A stretch of DNA of 64,000 nt, from the NCBI RefSeq assembly GCF_902459465.1, contig NC_047065.1:5080309-5144308 (forward strand). The letters are read 5' to 3'. The position numbers and the translations under genes were made by a program. How positions within the stretch are numbered: the stretch's first letter is position 1; each line of letters starts with the position of its first letter. Under the pieces are notes generated by a model that saw only the letters and a program-made list of their open reading frames with translations, had not been told where the DNA came from and ran no database searches. The stretch comes from Asterias rubens (lineage: Eukaryota; Echinodermata; Asteroidea; Forcipulatida; Asteriidae). This document shows, piece after piece, positions 44,601 through 55,900 of this stretch.

Positions 44601-47600
44601 AAGAGACTTGAATTTTGCGGTACAAACACAAGATCGAAGATTAAGTGGTAGAGAGTTCCAGATGCGTGGCGCTGAAGAAAAAGACCTGTCACCCCATGAG
44701 TGTCGAGACTTGGGTTCAATGAGGAGAAGCATGGAACTTGATCGAAGATTCCTTGATGGAGTGTAAACTTGAAGCAGTTCAGAAATATAGTGGGGAGCCT
44801 TGCCATTAAGAGCTTTGTGGACAATGAGCATCAGCTTGAAGATGATTCGTTGAGAGATAGGGAGCCAGTGTAGTTGTTTCAGAATGGGGGTAATAGCACA
44901 GGATTTTCTAGACAGTGTCACAATGCGGGCAGCAGTATTTTGGAGCCGTTGCTATGACTACTGTGGTAGCACATGAGTAATTTACATGACTTCAATCCTC
45001 AAGAATATTATGTGAACTTTCAAATGAGAATGGATTCTCCTCTTGGAGATTGCCTAGAACTGGGCCCAATTTCATGGCTCTGCATACTTACCGTAAGCAC
45101 AGAATGGGAAGCAGGGAACTCTGTGCTTACGGCAAGTGTACTTCACTGGTTAGCAGCAATTTTTTTTTTCTTTGCGTAAGCAGGGAATCGTGATCGTAAG
45201 CGCAGATTTCGGAGGTAAGCAGAGCCATGAAATTGGGCCCAGGTTGCCTGTAAATTGTGTACCCATGTGTACCCACAAGAGCAAAACTCATTCAATTTTG
45301 TTTTCCCTTTTATGAAACAGAACAGCAGACTTTATACATACCTTAATCCCACATTATTAACGGTGTCCCAGGTATTTGGAGACACTTCCCAAAACTTCTT
45401 TCCATATTGCTCTGTAAGAAGCTAAACATCCATAAAGATGGGGAAAAAAGTAACATGAACAACTTTTAGAATCAGTAAATGTTCAACACTCTCATAATCA
45501 TCCAACATTTAACATAGGAAGAGGTGGTCTGTTTTACTGTGTGTTCACTTATAGTCCTTGGGCCAGACCAGATATGGGTAACCACCTGAGGTGGCAAAAC
45601 ATAAATGGTGTCAAATGTTTTGTAGGATCACCCTAAGTACAACAACATGTTAAGGCATCTCCAAATGAGTAGCTTTTTAGTGTCTGATTTTCGTAGTTTT
45701 GTATTTTCCCATTAGGTTGGATTTTAATATATTTTGTTACCCATACACTGATGTGTTTTAAGGACTGTCTACTCAGTACTTTCCCAAGTTCTGTGGAAAA
45801 AAAACACACGGGTAAATCACTCGATGGATTTTGAACCTATGAACTTTGCATTGCTAGAGCAGATGTCATACCACTACACCACTGAGCTAACCCAACAGGT
45901 AGAGGCAGTTGGAACAAAACTAAGAAAAGTACCGAGTATATAGTGCTTAACACACAACTATGGTATCATCATCATGCAGAAAATTATCTCCACATGTCCG
46001 GTGGCACTTTTGGAGCTCGGTCATGTCTGGAGAAATTGGACCAAATATCTGCATCTCTAACTTACAGACACTGCAGCATAAGCGTTGTTGACCAACACAT
46101 CAAGACGTCCGTTCTGCTCTTTGGAAATCTGCTCAAATAGTTGCTTAACCTGTTCATCGTCAGCGTGATCGCACTGGACAGGGATGCATTTCCCACCACG
46201 AGCTTCAATCTGTGAAAAAACAAATGGAAAAGAATATTCCACTGGTTGCATAAATTGCCTGATGACGCAAATGTGGAGAGACACAGAAGGCGGTCAGATT
46301 GAGCGTAGGGTGGTCGGGTTTGCATAGTAGTATCTTTCCCCGCCTTCCACCTCTAGGACCCCCAGTTCGAATCATGCCAAAGTCAACATTTTATGTGGAC
46401 TGTTTATTCAGTCCCTACACCTGACTGCAGGGTTTTCCTCCCACACCTAAAAATTAATCTTGGATAGTACAGTGATTACGCTCGCTTTTCTGAGAGTCCT
46501 TTCAAATGAAATGAAATGAAGTGTGGCGAGACACAGACAGCGGTCAGTCAGGTTGGGCGTACGGTGGTTGGGTTGGCGTAGTGGTATCTTCCCTCATCTT
46601 CCACCTCTAGGAGCTCGGTTCGAATCATGCCATGGGCACAATGTAAAATGGCTTTTCAGTCTATAACTGACTGGAGGTTTTTCCTCCCTCATCTAAAACT
46701 GAATCTTAGAGAGTACAGTGATTAAGTTCTCTTTTCTGAGAGTCCTTGGCTTTAAATGAAATAAAACGTGAAGAGTCGGGTTGGCATAATGGTATCTTTC
46801 CTTGCCTTCAACCTCTAGGACCCCAGTTCAAATCACACCAAGGGCACTATGTGGATTGGGTTTTCAGTCCCTACCTGACTGCGTTGGTTTTCCCTGGAAT
46901 ATTTCTCTGGGGTTTTCCTCCCACATCTAAAACTGCAACTTCCTTCATTGTCTTCTCTCCATTTGGGTTCTTGACTAGTACATGTAGATGGATTAAGTTT
47001 GCTTTTCTGACAGCCGTTGGCTTCACAAGAAATGAAATGAAATTAAATCAAACAAACTGTGAAAAGATGGATGTACTTTGCTCACCTCCTCGGCTGTTGT
47101 TGTTAAAGAGCCTGAAGTTCCTGCCTTTCCATCAGACTTGGGTTTTAGCGTTCGTCCTTTTGGGATTAAAGTTAATAACAACAAATAAATAATGAGCACT
47201 GACTAAGTGTTACATACATAAATTATGCTTAGCAAATTTTAATGGCCTGACAATTCGAGCGAGCAGAATCTTTATTGAAGGCTAAATGTCAATATGCATA
47301 CATGTATATAACCACAGGCCTTTGTTGTTGAAAAAGCAAGGGCACCCAGGCATTTTCTCAGTGAGGAAATTGTAAATTTCTGCTGGAGCATTTCAAGGGC
47401 ACAAAGGCAATGACCAGGGCCCAATTTCATAGAGCTGCTTAAGCACAAAATTTTGCTTAAGCAAAAAAATCATTGCTTAGTAAAATCAGATTACCGGCCA
47501 AGACTCCACTCAATTGTTATGCTTATGCACTCAACAGCTAAATACTAGTCGTAAGCAATGTATATGGCATGACATTTTGGCCAGTAACATGAGTAAATAA

Positions 47601-48258
47601 AGCGAGCTGTTTTCTTGCTTAAGCAAAATTTTTGCTTAAGCAGCTCTATGAAATTGGCCCCTGGGGGCATGGAGGCAATCACCTTCGCTGCCTCTGTAAA
47701 GTATCAGGACTGTAACAAGGTATACTGGTGTAACAGAAGCAATCAAGTTCAAATAAATGAAGAGAGAGAGAGGGGGAGAGTGAGGCAGAAAGCACAAAAA
47801 AGGCTCTTCAAGGGTTGAAAAGTCAGGCTGGAGGCTTATTTTGCTTTTTTAATTTAGTTCTCTTGAAATTCATTCTTTCATGCAGTCCATGCAGAGCATC
47901 GGGTGATGGCCCTCCAAACACGTTGGTCCTTCATTGCTGTACGCAGCTCCTCCTGTTGCAGTCCTTGCACAAGGTGTCCATCAGGTGGTTTGTGGTCTAC
48001 TGCTACGGGAACAGTGTCCCAAATTGGGATAATGTTCACCTACTCTTAGATTTATGAGGCTTGTTCCGCTGTTGCCTTCGTGGCGATGATAGCGGAATGA
48101 ACCTCATAGTTGTAGGAGTAAATAACGTCAACCTAGATTATTTTACCTGTGATATAAACTGTAGCCCCAGCTTCTCCAAGCTGCAAAGCAATACCTCTTC
48201 CAATGCCTCTAGTTGCACCAGTCACTAGACACACTTTGCCTGAGAGTGGAAGAGCCAT
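41633..48258 (-). CDS. DHRS1: Dehydrogenase/reductase SDR family member 1, 321 aa
   Basis: Classical short-chain dehydrogenase of the endoplasmic reticulum, NAD(P)(H)-dependent, acting on carbonyl/steroid-type substrates in vertebrates. Exons: 48258-48147, 47156-47086, 46209-46066, 45421-45342, 44102-43970, 43559-43416, 42492-42426, 41847-41633; all AG/GT and phases close to 322 codons. Rossmann motif TGATRGIG at 13-20, NNAYA at 102-106 (Tyr replaces the usual Gly of NNAG, as in DHRS1), catalytic Ser161/162 (INVSSPGG), Tyr174 and Lys178 (YGVGK), WPGAVKTE near 200. The C-terminal half (LGEEYGFTDIDG, PGFLKIPFWLW, SKF end) is DHRS1-specific, not general SDR. A 23-residue exon 2 (RTLKPKSDG...TAEE) follows the Rossmann fold. 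Human length is 313, so complete. Confidence 0.96.
42085..42215 (-). mobile_element. SINE fragment
   Basis: Minus-strand body plus degraded tRNA-like head: TTAAGTGTCTTGCTCAGGGA, GTGTCACGACCATGACTTGA. Same family as 14393. In DHRS1 intron 7. Confidence 0.6.
42590..42763. mobile_element. Foldback element CCCGGTTCATACTTCCTGC
   Basis: CCCGGTTCATACTTCCTGCG on the left, GCAGAAAGTATGAACCAGAC on the right; central GCAAATTATTTGTC-like inverted words. Relatives at 59155-59305 and, partial, at 12340-12418. Confidence 0.8.
42850..43080. repeat. GATCAGTATGCTCTGATCG foldback repeat
   Basis: GCGGTAGCACCATGTTTAAA, then ATCAGTATGCTCTGATCGTC beside GACAATCAGAGCATAATAAT, which can pair. Related pieces at 9625-10140, 27810-27965 and 43700-43905. 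Confidence 0.7.
43100..43362. mobile_element. GC-rich foldback element AGACTTGTTGACAAGTTG
   Basis: TAGACTTGTTGACAAGTTGT on the left and ACGACTTGTCCACAAGTCTA on the right; markedly more GC-rich than its surroundings. A half copy at 60522-60610. In DHRS1 intron 6, ending about 50 bp from exon 6. Confidence 0.75.
44428..44960 (-). pseudogene. L2/CR1-like LINE 3' end
   Basis: Minus-strand frame reads QRLQNTAARIVTLSRKS, ITPILKQLHWLPISQRI, HKALNGKAPHYISELLQVY, WGDRSFSSAPRIWNSLPLNL and FKSLLKTYL in order: the carboxy end of a non-LTR reverse transcriptase. Upstream parts are absent, so a 5'-truncated insertion. The 3' flank has GCGCCTTGAACACCC, GTGCGCATTACAAG and an (ATT)n tail, like the SINE at 14393. 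In DHRS1 intron 4. Confidence 0.85.
45061..45240. mobile_element. GGGCCCAATTTCAT stem-loop element, GTAAGCACAG subtype
   Basis: GGGCCCAATTTCATGGCTCT ... AGAGCCATGAAATTGGGCCC, a perfect 20-bp inverted end; interior ACCGTAAGCACAG / CTGTGCTTACGG. Confidence 0.85.
45760..45900 (-). mobile_element. tRNA-headed SINE
   Basis: Minus strand: GGGTTAGCTCAGTGGTGTAG (A box) and TAGGTTCAAAATCCATC (B box), then a body with AACTTGGGAAAGTACTGAG. Second copy of the family at 30385-30500. In DHRS1 intron 3. Confidence 0.68.
46310..47045 (+). mobile_element. Three tandemly arranged tRNA-headed SINE copies
   Basis: Heads at about 46312, 46570 and 46778 (GGTTGGCGTAGTGGTATCTT, CTCGGTTCGAATCATGCC). Each has TTTTCCTCCC.CATCTAAAA in the body and ends in AAATGAAATGAAAT-type tails. 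All in the same direction within DHRS1 intron 2. Confidence 0.75.
47417..47662. mobile_element. GGGCCCAATTTCAT stem-loop element, full length
   Basis: GGGCCCAATTTCATAGAGCT ... AGCTCTATGAAATTGGCCCC with AAATTTTGCTTAAGCA inner arms. In DHRS1 intron 1. Confidence 0.83.
47890..48050 (-). pseudogene. Possible LINE RT tail remnant
   Basis: Minus frame reads GLQQEELRTAMKDQRVWRAI with a stop soon after, resembling the DR..WR motif at the end of some LINE reverse transcriptases. Short and weak. Confidence 0.25.
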
Positions 48259-49913
48259 AATCGTCCTCTCAGTATTCCTGGATGAAAGATTATAAATTAC
48301 ACAAAATTATTAATACATGATTGGTAGAGCTGATGAAAGGCTGAAAATAGTGTTTACTTTGTCATCAATCAACCATACATGAAATAATAAACCTGTACTA
48401 GACCCTGTAACTGGGGCTCCGTACCCCTTTTTCTTTCCTCGAAATTTAGTAATTATCAATCTAGTTGTGATAACGTAACCCTCCTGCCGACGGCGCAGGA
48501 GGATTACATTATCGCAACTATTATCAATCGTACTTTACTAAAACGACCGATAATGACAAAATTTCGATAAAACTGGGGCGCTGTGTTGATCTTACTATAT
48601 AAAATATAGTGCTGGTTGTAACATTAATAATAATTAATAATTAAGTGGATGAACATTATGCGGTTAGCAAAGTTTAGTTGCCTTGCCCGTTCAAATACCT
48701 TGCTGCTGTTTTTTATTTCTCAAATTTATAGTGCCTTTTGCATAATTAACTAGAATCTCTCTTAAAGGATTTTGTATTTTTAATGCCCATAGTGCTTTTA
48801 AAGTTTTAACTGCTTGTATAGTTCTATATTTTTATACTGTATGCCATGTTTTAATAATGTCCATCTGGATCTGTAATGTCCCTTTTTGTCTCTTCGTAAA
48901 TTGTGGCATCCGGAGATAACTCGACAGTAATTTAGTTTACTTTTTAAAAATCCTTCAGGGGTGCTGCTTTTTTTGTTATTGTATTGTATGTTCTTGTTTT
49001 TGTTTTCTTACTGTTCTTATTGTCTGTGCTTGAATTTTTTCCTGTGAAATTAATAAATGAAATGAAATGAAATGAAAGTTATATCATGTTCATCCGAATT
49101 ATCATATATGTTCATCCACCACCACCAATTGCAGTCCTCCCCTTCATTGACAATCATCTAATGGCAATGCAGTGATTTTTAATTAAGAATAAGATAAAGC
49201 CTTTCTCTATGGATAAAGACTAAAAAGAGTCAAAGTTTGTTTTTTCACCTCCATTGGCTATTTTTAGTAAAATAGGCCCCTACCAACTAGGCAGTACCTC
49301 TGGCACTATGATTTAATTTAACAACTTCTCCGTGTGTAGCAAATTACTCAAACTACTTACATACAGTTTCTACCTTTTTAGTCTGGGAAATTGCAATATC
49401 TTGCTTGGTTCTTGCTTGGTTGCGAAACAGTTTACAGCTATATTACACCTCCTGCACTCTATACTACCTGCTATCTGTGAGCAATCGATCATCTGTTTCT
49501 CTGTTATGCAACACTTTACAAAAGTTGACCCTGTCCCTTCACTACTTCTTGCTTTCTTTTGTACAGTGTCTGCATAAAAATGAGTAGAGGACTGGTACAC
49601 AAGTTTAATGGTTGTGCGTAGTCTTAATTGAATTTTTAGTGGAACGAAGAAAACGTGCGGGACTCCTTGAACCTGTAAACTCCACACTGACGTGCCAGCT
49701 CTCTACCAAAATAGCTTATCTGGTATCTAGCCCTATGTTTATGTTGGCGGTCTCTCTATTTTGTAGTTCATTACTTTGTTCACATTATTTTAAAACCCTG
49801 ACAGCAATCTTTCTATTTGCGCACTCTAGCGGCAGCTAATTCTTTAGCAGTGACTTGTGGAGAGAGGCTAAGCAAAACACTTTCTGTTCAGTGTTTGACA
49901 TGTGTGCTGCAGG
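48259..49913. other. Divergent intergenic region DHRS1 / ADAT1
   Basis: Both promoters should be here; no TATA box stands out. Contains the 59-bp hairpin at 48462-48520, a LINE-like 3' UTR ending AATAAATGAAATGAAATG at about 49075, and a degraded tRNA-like head at 49668-49745. Confidence 0.55.
48462..48520. mobile_element. 59-bp micro-foldback with 9-bp target duplication
   Basis: TAGTTGTGATAACGTAACCC ... GATTACATTATCGCAACTA, almost entirely stem. Flanked on both sides by TTATCAATC (48453-48461 and 48521-48529), so inserted as a unit. Relatives at 50470-50536 and 50615-50690. A 9-bp duplication is typical of Mutator-like transposons, inference only. Confidence 0.88.
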
Positions 49914-52900
49914 ATGAACACAACTTGCTGGATGGATTTTGTCACAAATGTGTCGAATTTATGCATTAAACATTACAATGATGCTCTGCCCAAGAAGGGA
50001 AAACCACAGGTCAACAGGGAATGGACGTTGCTGGCGGCAGTTGTGCAGAATTCTGCTGCTTCCAGTGAGCGAATTTCAAGTATAACAATTTCATTCATAA
50101 ATCATCTAGTAGATGTTCGGCACTAACTTAGTGTGTGTGGGGGGGGGGGGGATTAGTGTTTAGTTTCATCCGATAGTCACTTGACTTAGGATGAAAAAAT
50201 TAAAATAAAATATAATTTTTTACAAAAAGGGATAGGGCCTATCTCATAAAAGTCATAGGGTTAGAGATGTTCGGTACTTTGTGTCGGTCACTTTGTTCGG
50301 TCACTTAAGATAACCTGCGTATGGTGCCGCCACTTTTTGTCAATTTTTACAAAAAGGGATATCTCATAATATACATAACTTCATATCTAATGAACATGTG
50401 GTGTTGCACCATCAAGAACTTTTCCGTTATTTAAAATTAATTAAATTAGGTGTAACTCTAGCTCAATCATAGTTGCGATAATGTAACCCTGCTGTTGACG
50501 ACCTCGGCAGGAGGGTTACGTTATAAATCGCAACTAGTTCAATCATTGAGGAGGAAGACCCTTATGATCATGCATGATGGTATATTGGTACCACACCAGG
50601 ACAGGGTTTAATAATAGTTGCGATAACGTAACCGTCCTGCCGACGGCGTGCTGGCTCCGCCGTCGGCAGGAGGTAACGTTATCGCAACTAGACGGGGGTG
50701 TGTTTTTTCGCAGTCTTAACCAAACTATTTTGGTCATTACTGGCCATTTGACCAAACGGGAGTTATTGGTAAGGTTAGTAATACATGTACTAATATTATG
50801 CACACGCGCGCCAAGCCTAAATTCCCCACTTAAACTAACCCTTGATGAAATAAGTATGACTTGAGCTCTGAAATCACTGCTCTGCGCAAGCACTGATTCT
50901 TTGCGTACGGTAAGCACAGCCATGCCCAGCCCTGATGGAACCTAGCTACATACATGTACACCCAGTAAATGTTCCAGTATAAACATTTGGAATTGTGTCG
51001 TGTCATACTGTTCCGCCCCAACTTGATAATCGTCCCAACTATAGTTGGGACTGTAGATGTGCCCTTTCCCTACTTCTGAGTCCTAGAACTATATGAGGTT
51101 CATTCCACTATCATCTCCACAAACTATAGCGAAACAAACCTCGTAGTCTAGGAGTAAATTACACTGATAGCCTCGGAATGAACCTGACAAAATGCCTCAC
51201 ACCTCGAGAGCCAAAGTATCACTCAGGCCTGTATTCTAGAGAAGTCAATGACGATACTGGGGGATAGATATAATAATAATAATAACAATAATAAAACCAT
51301 TTATATAACACCTCCTAAGGTTAGAAAGCGCTCAGAGATATCATTCATTATCTTCCAGTACGCGCTAATCCTCCAATCAGATTTGCAGAATGCAGTGGTG
51401 ATAAAAACCTATATTGCACGGCTAATATCACTACCATGTGTCTTGTGTGTTCTATGTCACGCACCAAGTGTGCTTGAAGATAAATACGTTATCACACGCG
51501 CTTGTGGAAATACGGAAAATATAGCGCGTCTGCGTCCCATATCCAACTCGGCCTTCGGCCTCGTTGGATATGGGATGCAGAAGCGCTATATTTTTCCGTA
51601 TTCCACTTGCGCTTGTGTGATAACTTATATTATCTTCCAGTACGCGCTAATCAAACAATCAGATGCTCGAACTGGAGGGGGGATAAAAACATTTATATAA
51701 CACCCAAGCAGATCCTTGCCATTTGATTGGAGGATTGTCCGTCACGTGATAGCAAATAAAAGTACCATTGCACGCTGAGTCACTCACCGTGCTTTTTCGT
51801 TCCATCCGAAAAGTACCATTGCACGCTGGCACGCTGCCAGCGTGCAATGGTACTTTTCGGATGGAACGAAAAAGCTGAGTAAAAACATCACTGCGGCGTG
51901 CGCGTGCCTTTGGTAACGCAGCAGGTGTTCTGCAAGAAGGCATTGTAAAATTACTAGCATTCGGCTTCTACAGTTGAAATTGTTTGTTTTGAAAGTTGTA
52001 TCTTTCAATCAAAATTACAAGGTTCTACTTGGATGTTATATAAAACAAATAATGAATGTTTTTCATTCGTGCATTGGTACGGTGCGAATATGTTCATTCG
52101 TTGAAAGCTGGAATGTTCCATTCAACTCGGCTCCGCCTCGTTGAATAGAACATTCCATCTTTCAACTCATGAACATATTCGCACCATTGCACTCATAAAC
52201 ATTCATTATGTGTATAATATACTACTTCCTCTCTGTTTTATATCATACTTCCTAAGTTTTTGTTCAACACAGTGCGTATTGTGAGTGTCAATGCGTCACG
52301 CTCTGTATACGGACAGTTCAAAAATTACATTCTAAACTTTATGTGCGTGCATGCTGTTCGTCGTGAAATAACGTTCTGAAATTTTAAACATTGCGCGTTG
52401 CACGTGATACTGGAAGATAAATTCGTTATAACACGCGCGCTCGTGGAATACAAAAAATTTAGCGCGTCTTCAGCCTCGTTGGATATGTGACGCAGAAGCG
52501 CTTCCACTCGCGCTTGTGTGATAACTTATATAGTTTCTTTATAGAAACTCACGGGAGAGCCAGTTATAGTTTCGATAAATAGTATCAATCATGTTGTTTC
52601 TGAAATAGAAACTTTGATTGGCTGTTATTTTCCCGCTTCTTTCTGGATCCTTCCCTTAATCCCTTTCCCCTCTCTTTTTCTATAAATGGATAAATGTATT
52701 TGTTTGTACTTGTTTTATGCCTCTTAAGAAGGTCCAGTTTGGATCGAAAGCTACGGCCATCTACCCTTTTTATAATAATAGCAATCATTAGTATACCATT
52801 CTGTTTCAATTTTATTTCCAGTGACAGCAACAGACGGCTTGAAGGTTGTTGCTATGGCAACAGGATCAAAGTGTATTGGCCAGAACAAGATGAGCAAAGA

Positions 52901-55900
52901 AGGTATAATACAGATTGACTGGTTTTGTCTTCAATAAAGTTTTGGGATTGTGAGTGTGGAGTCCGAGGAATTGAAACACCAAATTCGGTTGTTTTTCAAA
53001 TGTGGTATGAAATGCTGCATCAAGGCTACCTCGAACACCTTAGATTCCTGGATGTCTGTGGCTGGACTACAGATCAGTGACTAGCCGTAGATCACTGAAA
53101 AGAAATTTGTATCTTTATTTTCTCCTGCCTTTTCTTTAGGTAATGGGTAACTCAAGGTTAAAAAAGATATATAATTTTTCTGTTTTATTTTTTCTAGGGA
53201 ACATCATCAATGACAGTCATGCAGAAGTTTTGGCAAGAAGAGCATTTATAAGGTACGGAGAAATAAATGTATTATACCAAGTCCAACAGCCCTCCAACTG
53301 CCCCCTCCTTTTCCCAAAAATCTAAAGATTGATAAAGTTAGTACAGCTATAAACAAAAATAACTACAGAAGTTTGTGCTGTAATTCCCTTGTTTTATTTG
53401 CACTTTCAAACTTTAAAGTCAGCGATAGGAGTCCAAAGTTCTAGAAGATGTTTTACCACAGCTATCCCACCCCACCCCAAACTCATATTTCCAGTGCACT
53501 AATGACTTTATAAGAGAATTCTCAAAGTTATTTTTTTATTGTGAACCACCAGATACCTAAACGAGCAACTCCACTTTGCCTACTCCGATCAGAGAGAGAG
53601 TATCTTCACGGGACCCGATCAAAACTTCAAATGCCACCTCAAGGATGACGTAGAGTTTTACTTCTTCACGAGTCACACACCTTGCGGAGATGCCTCTATA
53701 TTCCCAAAGGAGGACCCACCCTTGATTGTGTCCTCTCATGATGAATCTAAGAATGAGACTCTAAGAAAGGAGGCAAATGTTACGATCAAGGAGAAAGATA
53801 CTGATTTTGAGGGAACTGATTGTGAAAGGGATTTCAGTCCAGGAATAAAACATAATCAAGATCACAGAAAGGAGGAGATATCCTTGACTGTGTCCTCTCA
53901 TGACGAATCTAAGAATAAGACTCTAAGAAAGGAGGCAAATGTTACATTCGAGGATAGAGATGCTCAACTTGGGGGAACTGATGGAGACATCGATTTTAGT
54001 CCAGGAATAAAACGAGATCAAGATTACAGAAAGGAGGAGACGCCCTTGACTGTGTCCTCCTCTCAAGACGAATCTAAGATTAAGACCCTAAGAAATGAGG
54101 CAGATGTTACGTTCGAGGAGAAAGGTTCTGATCTTGGGGGAACTGATTGTGAAACCGAAATCAGTCGAGGAATAAAACGAGCTAAAAAAGGTCTCGGAAA
54201 GGGAAGTGAGGATATCTCGTCTGTTTTGCCAGCGCCCTCTGAGGATTTCTGTTCGAGTAAGAGAATAAAGATGGAAGTGTTGACGTCGACAACTCATACA
54301 GAGATTAAAGGGTGTGACCGTAGGGTTCCAAAGGAATGGAGTGGAGAAACAAATAATGAAGAGCTTGCGTCCAATCCTGCCAAGTCTCCAAAAGGTACAT
54401 AGCCCAATCTCATGAAAGCTGTTTAGCAGAAAATTTTGCTCAGCGATTCTTTGCTAAGCACGAAATGAGTGGAGCACCGGTATGGAATGTTGGCTGGTAA
54501 TCTGTTTTTGCTTAGCAGGATTTGTCTATGCTTACAGGCTTTATGAAATTGGGCCCAGGTGTTTAGTTTTCTGCTTTACCAACCAACCTATTCTTTTACA
54601 GCACCATGTAATGGTTTATAAGGTGCTGTTTGGCAATATGCAGCCAATCAAACAAGGCACATTGGGGCGAACCCCTACTCTTTTCGATAAGTGCACTGGG
54701 TTCTTTACGTGCATTATACTCAACACACTGGACCTACGACTTTGCGTCCCATCCAAAGGATGCAGCAATAATGGTTAAGTGTCTTGCTTTAGGACACAAG
54801 CGTCAAGACCAGGACTCGAACCCACACTCTGCTGTTCAGAAACACCAGAGCTCGAATCCGGTGATCTTATCTAAGTTAATCTTATCCGCTCGGCCAGGAC
54901 ATGCCACTAATAATACTATTGCTCCTTTTCTTTAAAACTCAACCAGCACATACAGAAGTTGCAGTGACATCCAATGACATCTACCGCACCGGTGCCAAGT
55001 GCGTTCCAGGAGGACCCCAAGATTTACTCCACCACGGGGCGGAGTATCACAGAGTCGGCCTCCTTCGTTTGAAGCCTGGACGCGGTGATCGAACGCTGTC
55101 CATGTCCTGCAGTGACAAGATGGCGAGGTGGAATGTTGTAGGATACCAGGGTGCTTTGCTGTCACACTTTCTGGACAAGCCTGTCCACATGAAGACGCTT
55201 ATTGTGGGAAAGTAAGAAGATACTATGTGTGTTTCAAAGTCTGTTTCATAGTTTTTTGTGCTCACTCAATTCAGTAGTCAACTTTGTTTTCTTCCTGTAT
55301 GTTTTTGCAGATAACAAGTGCCTTTAAAACTTTTCTAAAATTTAAACAAATTAGCAGCCATATTTTGTGACATTTAAGTTCTCTGGATCTTTCATGTGAA
55401 TTTGTAACATTTACTACAATCTCAAATTTTCCTTTGCACTGCACATAGGATAACCATTAAGTATGCATGAATCTTGCACTGCTCAAAAGCTTTAGACTTT
55501 GCCATTCAAGCAAACAAGCCCATCAAAAAAACCTAGAAATATGAAACTTTGTCATCATAGCCATTTTTTTTAATCATTTGGGCGAATGAAACTAGTTGGT
55601 AAAATAAATTTCTTTACTTCCAGATGTCCTTACAACCAAGCTGCGATGGAGAGAGCCCTCATTGGCAGGTTACAGCCAGTGTCCGACCTGCCAGAACCCT
55701 ACCGCATCAACGTACCGAGTATAGTATCATCCCAGATAGCATTCCCTGATGCTAAGGATGAGGTGCAAGCTCAGTTTGCTGGGAACCAGGGAAAGATGGC
55801 ACCTGCTGGTTCAGGTGAGTGTGGCTCCTGATTTGGACCTTGACTTAAACACTCTGCCAGAAAATAGATGCTAGCATTAGATTTTTCACTCAGCTCAGAT

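Noticed and set aside
50543-50923. 126-residue minus-strand frame in ADAT1 intron 1
   Set aside because: Covers a micro-foldback and intronic sequence; no conserved protein features.
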